DNA of 64,000 nt from Saprospiraceae bacterium (GTDB taxonomy: Bacteria; Bacteroidota; Bacteroidia; Chitinophagales; Saprospiraceae). The DNA lies in contig JADKBV010000004.1 of assembly GCA_016714895.1 (NCBI GenBank), positions 620,001 through 684,000 on the forward strand, written 5' to 3'. Position numbers and translations under genes: made by a program. Positions 1 through 7,678 of the stretch are shown in pieces. The notes beneath the pieces were generated by a model, which saw nothing but the letters and a program-made list of their open reading frames with translations, did no database searches and was not told the DNA's origin. Position 1 is the first letter of the stretch; the number at the start of each line of letters is the position of its first letter.

Positions 1-166
1 CGATGGACAATAAATCTGTATCCAGAACATATCCTGTGACAAACATTTCCGGAAGGATGAGCATATCGGCTTTTCCCGATATTTGAGCACAAACTGTTTG
101 TATGTTTTTTAGGTTTTCGGCTGGTTGCAGCCATAAAACATCCATTTGATATAAAGCGACCCGCAT
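1..166 (-). CDS. Carbon-nitrogen hydrolase (nitrilase superfamily), N-terminal part, runs off the window
   Basis: The first 55 codons of a minus-strand gene are present and the rest lies beyond the left edge. The translation begins MRVALYQMDVLW and contains ILPEMFVTGY. The Glu of the LPE motif is the first residue of the Glu-Lys-Cys triad used by nitrilase-superfamily amidases; the start (beta strand, then a Gln) also fits that fold. The subgroup is probably the small omega-amidase/predicted amidohydrolase type common in Bacteroidota, but Lys and Cys are out of view and the substrate cannot be assigned. ATG at 166 is the only sensible start. About 240 bases of AT-rich spacer without evident genes separate it from hisIE. 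Confidence 0.75.
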   Translation of the reverse strand, partial: MRVALYQMDVLWLQPAENLKNIQTVCAQISGKADMLILPEMFVTGYVLDTDLLSI

Positions 167-407
167 CAGAAAAAAAATATATTACTCAAAAGTACACTTA
201 TCTAATTATTTAATACACAATACTTGTTTTTTGTATCTTTAAATTCAGCTATCTTTCACAAAACTTTAAAAAATTTTTTGAAGGCACCGGTTGTGTAAAT
301 AATAATGACATTACATTTTAACCCGTTTTCATTAAAATATATGCTGTTAAAAAAAGAACCGAATTAAGCCGTCATTCTATTCCACTTTGATTTAAATATT
401 CTTTTGG

Positions 408-1001
408 TCAGGTGTTTTTTGACCTGCTCAAAAGTACCGCTTCAATATCTTCAAACCTGCAATTTTTGGCTTTCAGTAATATTAGTAAATGGTACATTAA
501 ATCTGCTGCTTCGTTGATAAAAAGTTGTTGATTATTATCTTTTGCTTCAATGATCAGTTCTACAGATTCTTCACCGACTTTTTGCGCCATTTTGTTTATG
601 CCCTTTTTGAATAAGGCGTTGGTATACGATGATGAATCATTTGACTCTATTTTTTTTGAAATGGTTTTTTCCAACTGATAAATAAAACCTTTATTATCTT
701 TTGTGCTGAAACAAGAATAAGTACCAGTATGACAGACTTGTCCTACTGGATTTACCAAAAAAAGCAGGGTGTCCCGATCACAATCCAAATAAAATTTTTC
801 GACAAACAGGTAGTTTCCTGAAGTTTCGCCTTTTGTCCATAACCTGTTTTTGCTTCTGCTGAAAAAGGTAATTTTGTTTTCCTGTATGGTTTTATCAAAG
901 GCCTCCTCATTCATATAACCCAACATCAGAACCTGAAGTGTGACAAAATCCTGAATGATGACAGGAACCAACCCATTATTTTTTGCAAAATCCGGTTTCA
1001 T
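408..1001 (-). CDS. hisIE: Bifunctional phosphoribosyl-AMP cyclohydrolase / phosphoribosyl-ATP pyrophosphohydrolase
   Basis: Catalyses steps 2 and 3 of histidine biosynthesis: PR-ATP to PR-AMP, then opening of the adenine ring to ProFAR. The N-terminal half (about 1-110) is HisI: it has the LGYMNEEAF region, a CDRDT motif and a CHTGTYSCF segment, whose Cys residues bind zinc. The C-terminal half (about 112-197) is HisE with the acidic KVGEESVELIIEAKD helix that binds magnesium. A length of 197 aa is normal for the fusion. It is the last gene of the his operon and its start overlaps the end of hisF by 4 bp, implying translational coupling. No strong terminator is visible after it. Confidence 0.97.
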   Translation of the reverse strand: MKPDFAKNNGLVPVIIQDFVTLQVLMLGYMNEEAFDKTIQENKITFFSRSKNRLWTKGETSGNYLFVEKFYLDCDRDTLLFLVNPVGQVCHTGTYSCFSTKDNKGFIYQLEKTISKKIESNDSSSYTNALFKKGINKMAQKVGEESVELIIEAKDNNQQLFINEAADLMYHLLILLKAKNCRFEDIEAVLLSRSKNT

Positions 1002-1753
1002 AATCGTATTGAAATTTTTTGATCAGATAAATATTGTTTTAATAAGGGAATGGTCAACTCGCCAAAGTGAAAAACACTTGCTGCCAAAGCTCCTGTTGCT
1101 TTCGTTTTGGTAAATACCTCAAAAAAATGTTCGGGATTTCCAGCACCACCGGATGCAATGACCGGCACAGAAACAGCATCTACTATCTTCGAAGTTATAT
1201 CCAAAGCAAATCCTGATTTTGTTCCGTCTTTATTCATCGATGTAAGGAGTATTTCTCCTGCTCCTGAAGAAGATGCCATTTTCGCCCACTCCTCAGCTTT
1301 TACCTCTGTTGGTGTTCTGCCTCCGTTCAGGCAAACATACCAATCTTCACCGTTAAAAAAAGTATCTATAGCCACCACAACACACTGGCTTCCAAAAATT
1401 GCTGCAATGTCTGATATCAATTTTGGTTTCAAAAAAGCAGCTGAGTTTATACTTATTTTATCGGCACCGGCATCTATCAAAGAACGTACATCATCTGTTT
1501 GCTGAATACCTCCTCCTACTGTAAAAGGAATTTGTACCACGGAAGCAATTTGGCTTACCAATTGAATGAGCGTCTTCCTTTTTTCCACTGTCGCTGTGAT
1601 ATCAAGAAATATCAGTTCATCCGCGCCTTCTGACATATACCTTTCAGCCAGTTCTACCGGATCACCTGCATCTTGTATGTTTTCAAAGTGGATGCCTTTT
1701 ACGGTTCTGCCGTCTCTTATATCCAGACAGGGAATTATTCTTTTTTTTAACAT
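998..1753 (-). CDS. hisF: Imidazole glycerol phosphate synthase, cyclase subunit
   Basis: Synthase half of IGP synthase; it uses ammonia delivered by HisH to convert PRFAR into IGP and AICAR. The (beta-alpha)8 barrel shows IPCLDIRDGRTVKG near the N-terminus, containing the catalytic Asp, a VGGGIQ phosphate-binding loop, TSMNKDGTKSGF with the second catalytic Asp, and ASGGAG near the C-terminus. The 251 aa length is typical. It overlaps hisA by 7 bp and hisIE by 4 bp. HisH is encoded in the same operon, so the full glutaminase/cyclase pair is present. Confidence 0.98.
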   Translation of the reverse strand: MLKKRIIPCLDIRDGRTVKGIHFENIQDAGDPVELAERYMSEGADELIFLDITATVEKRKTLIQLVSQIASVVQIPFTVGGGIQQTDDVRSLIDAGADKISINSAAFLKPKLISDIAAIFGSQCVVVAIDTFFNGEDWYVCLNGGRTPTEVKAEEWAKMASSSGAGEILLTSMNKDGTKSGFALDITSKIVDAVSVPVIASGGAGNPEHFFEVFTKTKATGALAASVFHFGELTIPLLKQYLSDQKISIRL

Positions 1754-2460
1754 AATGCTGACAATTCTTTTAATTGGATTTTACCTTCATATAATGCTTT
1801 ACCAATGATGACACCTTCACAACCTGTTTCTTTTACCCTGATGATGTCTGTCATGGAAGAAATACCTCCGCTTGCTATAATTTGAACGGAAAGTTCGGGA
1901 ATGATCTCCTGATACAAATCTATTGCCGGCCCCTCCAACATTCCATCTTTGTTTATGTCCGTCACAATTGAATGTTTTATTCCATGTTTTTCATAATATT
2001 GTAAAAATGAAAGGATATTTATGTCCGTTTCTTCTTTCCAGCCATGAGTAGCAATTTTTCTGTTTTTGCAATCGGCTCCTAATATTATTTTTTCCGCACC
2101 AAATTTTTCTATCCAGGAAATCATCAGGTCTGGTTGTACCGCTGCTATACTGCCTACTGTCACCTGAGAAGCACCGGACTGAAAAACCTGTTGAAGATCA
2201 CTTTCAGTTTTTATTCCTCCACCAAAATCTATAGTCAGCCGGGTTTGAGAAGCTATTTTTTCCAACGTCCGGATATTGACCACGTGATGGTTTCTGGCTC
2301 CGTCCAGATCAACCAAATGAAGAAACTTACAACCGGCATCTTCGAAAATTTTGGCCATGTCAAGCGGATTGTCGGTGTATATTTTTGCTGTGGAATAATC
2401 TCCCTGTGTAAGCCTTACACATTTGCCTCCGATTAAATCCATTGCGGGTATGATTCTCAT
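1747..2460 (-). CDS. hisA: ProFAR isomerase, 1-(5-phosphoribosyl)-5-[(5-phosphoribosylamino)methylideneamino]imidazole-4-carboxamide isomerase
   Basis: Amadori isomerase that turns ProFAR into PRFAR, the substrate of HisHF. It is a half-barrel-duplicated TIM barrel like HisF: IPAMDLIGGKCVRLTQGDY at the N-terminus gives the catalytic Asp, DFGGGIKT is a phosphate loop, and VTDINKDGMLEGP holds the second Asp. IASGGISS and GVIIGKALY are the C-terminal phosphate loops. The length of 237 aa is normal. Start and stop overlap hisH (4 bp) and hisF (7 bp), so it is inside the polycistron. Confidence 0.97.
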   Translation of the reverse strand: MRIIPAMDLIGGKCVRLTQGDYSTAKIYTDNPLDMAKIFEDAGCKFLHLVDLDGARNHHVVNIRTLEKIASQTRLTIDFGGGIKTESDLQQVFQSGASQVTVGSIAAVQPDLMISWIEKFGAEKIILGADCKNRKIATHGWKEETDINILSFLQYYEKHGIKHSIVTDINKDGMLEGPAIDLYQEIIPELSVQIIASGGISSMTDIIRVKETGCEGVIIGKALYEGKIQLKELSALC

Positions 2461-3035
2461 AGTGATAAAAAGTTTTTAAGTAAAAATAAACCGATTTTTC
2501 CGGATTTTTCCGGATGAAACTGTGTTCCGAAAAAATTGTCATGTTGCATAGCTGAAGTAAAAGGAAGAATGTATTCTGTTTCCGCTATGGTTTGTGCTCC
2601 GGATTCAGCATAATATCCATGTACAAAATAAAAATCTGCTCCCGGATTGATGTTTCGGAAAAGTTCTCCCTTTAAGTTATGTACGCTGTTCCATCCGGTA
2701 TGTGGTACCAAATCTTTCGGTGGAAATTTTTTGACCTTGTGGTCAAATTTTCCCAAACAAAAAGTATTTCCTTCTTCAGAAGAAGAACATAACAATTGCA
2801 TTCCGAGACAAATTCCGAGAACAGGTTGCGTTAAAGACCTTATAACCACATCCAGTGAATGTTCGCTGAGATATTTCATGGCAGAGGATGCTTCACCCAC
2901 CCCGGGAAGAATAACCTTCTCTGCTTTCAAAAGTACGTCCGGATTATCCGTCACTACCGTTTTATAACCCAGTGCCAACACTGCATGATTTACTGAAAAA
3001 ATATTTCCTGCATTATATTTCAAAATAGCTATCAT
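2457..3035 (-). CDS. hisH: Imidazole glycerol phosphate synthase, glutamine amidotransferase subunit
   Basis: Class I (triad) glutaminase that hydrolyses glutamine and channels ammonia into HisF. The nucleophile elbow GICLGMQLL carries the catalytic Cys, and GTQFHPEKSG carries the His and Glu of the triad. The N-terminus (IAILKYNAGN) is the usual first strand of this family. It is 192 aa, near the usual 195-210. Overlaps hisB and hisA by 4 bp each. Confidence 0.97.
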   Translation of the reverse strand: MIAILKYNAGNIFSVNHAVLALGYKTVVTDNPDVLLKAEKVILPGVGEASSAMKYLSEHSLDVVIRSLTQPVLGICLGMQLLCSSSEEGNTFCLGKFDHKVKKFPPKDLVPHTGWNSVHNLKGELFRNINPGADFYFVHGYYAESGAQTIAETEYILPFTSAMQHDNFFGTQFHPEKSGKIGLFLLKNFLSL

Positions 3036-4123
3036 AAGCTTCCTTTTGTACTGGGTATCATATCACTTCCTGACTTCCCGACCGCCATTTTTAGTGATTT
3101 AGCAAATGCTTTAAATACAGATTCTATCTTGTGGTGTTCGTTTTCTCCTTCACATCGAATATTCAGATTACACCGCGCATTGTCAGAAAATGATTTAAAA
3201 AAATGATAAAACATCTCTGTAGGAACATCACCAATTTTTTCTCTTTTGAACCGAACATCCCATTCTATCCAGGACCTGCCACCAAAATCCAGTGCTACCT
3301 GAGCCAGACAATCATCCATGGGTAATAAAAATCCATACCGTTCGATTCCTTTTTTATTACCTAAAGCTCTGTAAAAAGCTTCTCCAAGTGTGATTGCGGT
3401 ATCTTCTATGGTATGATGTTCGTCAATAAACAAATCCCCTTCAGCCTTTATATATAAATCTATCAAACCATGTTTTGATATTTGTGTCAGCATGTGATCA
3501 AAAAATGGTAATCCGGTAAAAACATTACTTTTTCCGGTTCCATCGAGATTAACTTCGACCAATATATCGGTTTCTGTAGTTTTTCGATGTACGGCCGCTT
3601 TTTTGGGCAAGGTTTTCAGAAAATGATATATTTCTTTCCAATCTTTTGTGGTGAGTTCCGCGTCGTATGATTTTTCATCGCTCAGGTAGATTGCCTTTGT
3701 CCCGAGGTTTTTAGCGAGTTGGACATCTGTTAACCTGTCACCGATGACAAAAGAATTTTTTTTATCATAGTCTCCGTAAATATATTTACTCAACATAGCT
3801 ACACCGGGTTTTCTTCCCGGGTTATTGTCTTGCTCAAAAGACCTGTCTATGTAGATATCTGAAAAAACAACCCCTTCGTTTTTAAGGGTTTCAATAATAA
3901 AATCTTGTACCGGAAAAAATGTGTCTTCAGGAAAAGAAGCTGTTCCCAAACCATCCTGATTGGTCACTAAAACAAATTCATAATTCAATTCTGCCGCAAT
4001 TTTTGACAACGAACTGATGACATATGGAAGAAATTCCAACTTTTCAAAGCTGTCAATCTGAAAGTCTTCCGGTTCGCGAATGATGGTTCCGTCTCTGTCA
4101 AGGAATAATACTTTTTTAGCCAT
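3032..4123 (-). CDS. hisB: Bifunctional histidinol-phosphatase / imidazoleglycerol-phosphate dehydratase
   Basis: Fusion of two pathway steps. Residues about 1-165 are a HAD phosphatase of the HisB-N type: FLDRDGTIIREPEDF is the DxDGT nucleophile motif, LVTNQDG is motif II and IGDRLTDVQLAKN is motif IV. Residues about 175-363 are the dehydratase, with two manganese-binding HH motifs: DEHHTIEDTA and GENEHHKIES. The 363 aa length matches the enterobacterial/Bacteroidota fusion. Overlaps hisC by 8 bp and hisH by 4 bp. Confidence 0.97.
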   Translation of the reverse strand: MAKKVLFLDRDGTIIREPEDFQIDSFEKLEFLPYVISSLSKIAAELNYEFVLVTNQDGLGTASFPEDTFFPVQDFIIETLKNEGVVFSDIYIDRSFEQDNNPGRKPGVAMLSKYIYGDYDKKNSFVIGDRLTDVQLAKNLGTKAIYLSDEKSYDAELTTKDWKEIYHFLKTLPKKAAVHRKTTETDILVEVNLDGTGKSNVFTGLPFFDHMLTQISKHGLIDLYIKAEGDLFIDEHHTIEDTAITLGEAFYRALGNKKGIERYGFLLPMDDCLAQVALDFGGRSWIEWDVRFKREKIGDVPTEMFYHFFKSFSDNARCNLNIRCEGENEHHKIESVFKAFAKSLKMAVGKSGSDMIPSTKGSL

Positions 4124-5153
4124 GGATTACTTCTTTAATATTTGCAATGAGTTGTTGATTTTCTGCCGGACTTCCTACGGTTATCCTGATGGTATTTTTT
4201 ATAACAGCGTGCCTGTTTCTCACAATTATATTGCGTTTGAGCAGCTTTTGGTACAGGTCTGGCGCATTGTCGACTTCTACCAGTATAAAATTAGCGTCAG
4301 AAGGATATATTTTTTTTACTGATTTCATTTGTGACAATTCCAATGTCATCATATCCCTTTCTGCGATTATTTCGATGACTCTGCTGTTAAAAAGATCCAA
4401 ATTTTCTAGTGCCTTGATCGCAATGTCTGCGTTTGGCGAACTGATGTTATACGGAGGTTTGATCTTTCTAAAATAGGTTATTACTTCCGGGTGCATGATG
4501 CCTATACCTATTCGCAATCCTGCCAGTCCCCATGCTTTACTCATGGTCTGCAATACGATAAGATTCGGGTAGGTACTGATTTTTTCAGCAAAAGATGGTT
4601 GGTCACAAAAATCTATGTATGCTTCATCCAAAACAACTATGCCGTCAAAGTTAAGCAGGAGATACTCAATGTCCTCTATACGCATTAGATTTCCCGTAGG
4701 ATTATTTGGCGAACAAATAAAAATTATTTTAAGGTTTTTGTCTGAAAAATAAGGTTTTATATCATTGACCGGAATTTGAAAATCTTCTGTTAAAGGAATT
4801 TTAATCAAAGGAGTACCATGAATTGCCGCACAAACTTCATACATGCCATAAGTGGGGGTTAAAATCATAACCTTGTCGAGATTTGGCTCGCAAAAGACAC
4901 GTAAAGAAAGGTCGATCAATTCATCACTACCGTTGCCGATAATTATGGATTCCGGGCTCAAATTTTTAACCTTTGCTATTTGATGAATCAAGGATGTTTG
5001 ATCAGGATCGGGATAACGATTGTAACGTCCGTATGGATTTTCGTTAGCATCCAAAAAAACACCCTTATTGCCTGAAAATTCACTTCTGGCGCTCGAATAG
5101 GGCGTAACGTTACGAATATTTTGCCTTACCAGCTTTTCTGTTATGATGGTCAT
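4116..5153 (-). CDS. hisC: Histidinol-phosphate aminotransferase
   Basis: PLP-dependent fold-type I transaminase converting imidazole acetol phosphate to histidinol phosphate with glutamate as donor. Recognised by LDANENPYGRYNRYPDP at the N-terminus, SPNNPTGN, VLDEAYIDF (the Asp that contacts the pyridine nitrogen), and MSKAWGLAGLRIG containing the Schiff-base Lys and the phosphate-binding Arg. The 345 aa length is typical. Gene overlaps hisD by 4 bp and hisB by 8 bp. Confidence 0.97.
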   Translation of the reverse strand: MTIITEKLVRQNIRNVTPYSSARSEFSGNKGVFLDANENPYGRYNRYPDPDQTSLIHQIAKVKNLSPESIIIGNGSDELIDLSLRVFCEPNLDKVMILTPTYGMYEVCAAIHGTPLIKIPLTEDFQIPVNDIKPYFSDKNLKIIFICSPNNPTGNLMRIEDIEYLLLNFDGIVVLDEAYIDFCDQPSFAEKISTYPNLIVLQTMSKAWGLAGLRIGIGIMHPEVITYFRKIKPPYNISSPNADIAIKALENLDLFNSRVIEIIAERDMMTLELSQMKSVKKIYPSDANFILVEVDNAPDLYQKLLKRNIIVRNRHAVIKNTIRITVGSPAENQQLIANIKEVIHG

Positions 5154-6436
5154 ACACTCAGTTTTTTTAATCTTATCGAAACGGCATTTTTATGAGCAAA
5201 CAAGTGTTCTGCCTCAGCCATAACTTCAATCGTTTTTCCCAGATTTTGTAATCCTTCAGCTGAAATGTGTTGAAAAGTTATCTTTTTCACAAAACTATCT
5301 AAAGACACCCCACTGTAACTTTTGCTAAGTCCGTTTGTTGGTAGTGTGTGGTTGGTACCGCTGGCGTAATCGCCGGCAGATTCGCAGGAATAATGTCCCA
5401 AAAAAACAGAACCTGCATTCACAACCTGGTTAACAAAATCCACTGGATTTTTTAAAGCCAAAATCAAATGTTCCGGAGCGTACATATTGCTGAAGTCAAA
5501 ACATCGTTCTATATCCGGCAAAACCACACAAAAACTATTTTCCAGAGATTTTTGGGCTATCGAAGCTCTGGGGAGTTCAGAAAGTTGGTACTTTAACGCT
5601 TTTTGTACTTTTTCAGCAAGGTTGGCCTCTGTGGTAAGCAAAACCACCTGACTATCGGTACCATGTTCCGCCTGAGAAAGTAAATCTGCGGCAACAAAGT
5701 CTGCATCTGCTGTTTCATCGGCAATTATGAGGACTTCACTGGGTCCTGCAGGCAAATCAATGGCTATACCTTCCTGTTGAATGATTTCCTTAGCTTTAGT
5801 GACATATTGATTGCCGGGACCAAAAATTTTATCAACTTTTTTAATTGTGTCCGTTCCGTAAGCCATGGCTGCTATAGCCTGAGCTCCACCGGCTTTGTAA
5901 ATTTCGGTAATACCCAACAATCCTGCTGTGTATAATATCGCAGGATCAATGATGCCATTTTTATCCGGTGGTGTACAAAGTACAATTCTTTCACAGCCGG
6001 CTATTTGGGCTGGTATGGCCAACATAATCAGGGTCGAAAAAAGAGGAGCCGTGCCTCCCGGAATGTACAACCCGACGTTTTCGATAGCTACCTGACGTCT
6101 CCAGCATAATACACCTTTTGTGGTCTCCGTTTTAATTTCGTCTAATTGTTGAGTCTTGTGGAAAATGCGGATATTATTAATGGCTACCCCGATAGCATCT
6201 TTTAAAGTTGTCGAAACAAGTTTCGTGGCATTTTCAATTTCGTTTTCTGTGACCATAAGTTGTTGCAAAGTAGCACCATCAAACTGAAAGGCAAAGTCCA
6301 GTAATGCACTATCTCCTTTGGTCCGAACCCTTTCAATAATATGTTTAACGGTATTTTGCAAATTTACCGTCGGAATGTACGGTCTTCGGCATTTGTCTGC
6401 CCAAAACTCTTCAGAAAGATTATTATATATCGTCAT
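5150..6436 (-). CDS. hisD: Histidinol dehydrogenase
   Basis: Zinc-dependent four-electron dehydrogenase that makes L-histidine from L-histidinol with two NAD+. Motifs: VGLYIPGGTAPLFST for nucleotide binding, KIFGPGNQYVTKAK, DLPAGPSEVLIIAD, SQAEHGTDSQVVL with zinc ligands, and a C-terminal EHLILAL / HTLPT region with the catalytic His. It is 428 aa, the normal size. It is the second gene of the operon, 32 bp after hisG and overlapping hisC by 4 bp. Confidence 0.98.
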   Translation of the reverse strand: MTIYNNLSEEFWADKCRRPYIPTVNLQNTVKHIIERVRTKGDSALLDFAFQFDGATLQQLMVTENEIENATKLVSTTLKDAIGVAINNIRIFHKTQQLDEIKTETTKGVLCWRRQVAIENVGLYIPGGTAPLFSTLIMLAIPAQIAGCERIVLCTPPDKNGIIDPAILYTAGLLGITEIYKAGGAQAIAAMAYGTDTIKKVDKIFGPGNQYVTKAKEIIQQEGIAIDLPAGPSEVLIIADETADADFVAADLLSQAEHGTDSQVVLLTTEANLAEKVQKALKYQLSELPRASIAQKSLENSFCVVLPDIERCFDFSNMYAPEHLILALKNPVDFVNQVVNAGSVFLGHYSCESAGDYASGTNHTLPTNGLSKSYSGVSLDSFVKKITFQHISAEGLQNLGKTIEVMAEAEHLFAHKNAVSIRLKKLSV

Positions 6437-6468
6437 AACTTTTTAAGGTTTAAAGAGTATTAAAAACA

Positions 6469-7326
6469 TCAAAGAATCATTTTTTCAATCGGAATAACAA
6501 GTATACCTTCAGCTCCTGCTTCCTTCAAAGCATCGATAATATCCCAAAAAGAATCTTCATTAATTACGGAATGAACACTGCTCCAACCTTTAGCAGCTAA
6601 CGGAAGAACGGTGGGACTTTTCATGCCGGGTAAAATGGTAAATATTTTTTCAAGAGCTTGATCCGGAGCGTTCAATAATATGTATTTATTCCCTTTTGCA
6701 TGGATTGTAGCCCTTATTCTGAATAAAAGTTTTTCCAGAATTTTGTTTTTTTCCTGGTTTAATTGGGTGTTGGCAACAAAAACAGCTTCGCTGGAGAGTA
6801 TTTTTTCAACCTCCTTCAGTCCGTTTGAAAATAAGGTACTGCCACTACTTACAATATCGCAAATTCCGTCTGCCAGTCCGATTCCCGGTGCAATTTCTAC
6901 ACTTCCGGTGATGATTTCTATATTAGCCTGTATCCCGTTTTTTTCAAAAAACCGATGTAAAATGTTCGGGTAAGATGTAGCTATTTTTTTATGTTGAAAA
7001 TACGATAATCCCGGGTAATTTACGTCTTTAGGAACAGCAAGACTCAATCTGCAATGAGAAAACCCAAGTTTTTGGATAACCTTTATTTGCGTTTGTGTTT
7101 CAAAAAATATATTTTCTCCGATGATGCCTACATCCGCAATATTGTTTTCTACATATTTCGGTATATCATCATCTCTTAAAAAAAGGATTTCAACCGGGAA
7201 GTTTGTAGCTTCCGTAATCAATTTACTTCCTCCGTTGGGAAATTTTATACCACAATCCAAAAGAAGTTGCAATGATTTTTCACTTAACTTGCCACTTTTC
7301 TGAAGGGCGATTTTTAATTTACTCAT
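6469..7326 (-). CDS. hisG: ATP phosphoribosyltransferase, long form
   Basis: Catalyses the first committed step, ATP plus PRPP to PR-ATP, and is normally inhibited by histidine. Length 285 aa and the C-terminal segment (about 210-285, ending EGILVIPIEKMIL) indicate the long HisG form with its own regulatory ACT-like domain, so no HisZ partner is needed. The PRPP-binding region appears as IVSSGSTLFSNGLKEVE. First structural gene of the operon. Its start (MSKLKIAL) lies about 107 bp downstream of the leader-peptide stop. The first nine bases after the A of the ATG repeat the sequence in the attenuator terminator loop. Confidence 0.97.
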   Translation of the reverse strand: MSKLKIALQKSGKLSEKSLQLLLDCGIKFPNGGSKLITEATNFPVEILFLRDDDIPKYVENNIADVGIIGENIFFETQTQIKVIQKLGFSHCRLSLAVPKDVNYPGLSYFQHKKIATSYPNILHRFFEKNGIQANIEIITGSVEIAPGIGLADGICDIVSSGSTLFSNGLKEVEKILSSEAVFVANTQLNQEKNKILEKLLFRIRATIHAKGNKYILLNAPDQALEKIFTILPGMKSPTVLPLAAKGWSSVHSVINEDSFWDIIDALKEAGAEGILVIPIEKMIL

Positions 7327-7395
7327 GATTGAACAATTTTCAAGACTGAGTAAATGAAGGGGTATATAAACAAAAAACCCGTCCGATTTACTCAG
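7317..7395 (-). promoter_or_regulatory. Alternative pairing elements between attenuator terminator and hisG start
   Basis: Three short segments on the transcript strand are mutually complementary. CTGAGTAAAT (7395-7386) lies in the 5' arm/loop of the terminator, ATTTACTCAG (7355-7346) lies after it, and TGAGTAAAT (7325-7317) overlaps the hisG start codon. The middle element can pair with either the first (10 bp) or the last (9 bp). The pairing is seen in sequence. A role in masking the hisG start in read-through transcripts is inference. Confidence 0.45.
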
Positions 7396-7405
7396 ACGGG
7401 TTTTT
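7372..7405 (-). terminator. Intrinsic terminator of the his attenuator
   Basis: On the transcript strand AAAACCCGTC and GACGGGTTTT flank an 11-nt loop and a T run follows, a canonical Rho-independent terminator. It lies between the His-rich leader peptide and hisG, in the position of an attenuator. Confidence 0.85.
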
Positions 7406-7415
7406 AATATTTTGA

Positions 7416-7475
7416 TTTACATCATATCACGATTACTTCGTCCAAGTGCGATTGTAATGATGATGATGATGTAAA
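7416..7475 (-). promoter_or_regulatory. Leader hairpin: His-codon segment pairs with downstream segment
   Basis: TTTACATCAT (7475-7466), which contains the first His codons of the leader, is perfectly complementary over 10 bases to ATGATGTAAA (7425-7416) just downstream of the leader stop. This corresponds to the 1:2 hairpin of a classical attenuator. A ribosome stalled on the His codons would block it. I could not identify a clear 2:3 antiterminator stem by eye, so the full switching mechanism is incomplete. Confidence 0.6.
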
Positions 7476-7486
7476 GAAATTAGCAT
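7433..7486 (-). CDS. hisL: his operon leader peptide
   Basis: A 17-codon open frame, MLISLHHHHHYNRTWTK, carrying five consecutive CAT histidine codons. It starts about 20 bases after a good Bacteroidota -7 box and ends before a terminator that precedes hisG. By analogy with enterobacterial his and thr leaders, histidine starvation would stall ribosomes in the His run and relieve termination. The peptide itself has no expected function beyond being translated. Too short for ordinary gene finders. The gene symbol is by analogy of role, not homology. Confidence 0.85.
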   Translation of the reverse strand: MLISLHHHHHYNRTWTK

Positions 7487-7504
7487 ATATTTATTTTAAC
7501 AGGA

Positions 7505-7532
7505 CAAATGTACAGGATATTTGTTTATTCAA
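7505..7532 (-). promoter_or_regulatory. his operon promoter
   Basis: On the minus strand TTG (7532-7530) is followed after 17 bases by TACATTTG (7512-7505), matching the Bacteroidota -33 TTG / -7 TAnnTTTG consensus. The predicted transcript would begin a few bases upstream of the leader peptide ATG at 7486. Confidence 0.7.
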
Positions 7533-7678
7533 AAATTTTTGCGAAATTATTTTTTAATAAATCAAATCTTCTCCTCTACAGAATATAACTGACTATTAAA
7601 AAAACATAAATAGATTAAATGTAAAAATGTTCACGTGATATAAAAATTGATGAGAGTATGTTCAGTCTCTTAATTCGA

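Noticed and set aside
7630..7645. CACGTG core at 7632 as a third parS site
   Set aside because: Flanks read GTTCACGTGATA; the arms are shorter by a base and not palindromic beyond GTTCACGTGA. The CACGTG at 9243 and 2282 fail for the same reason.
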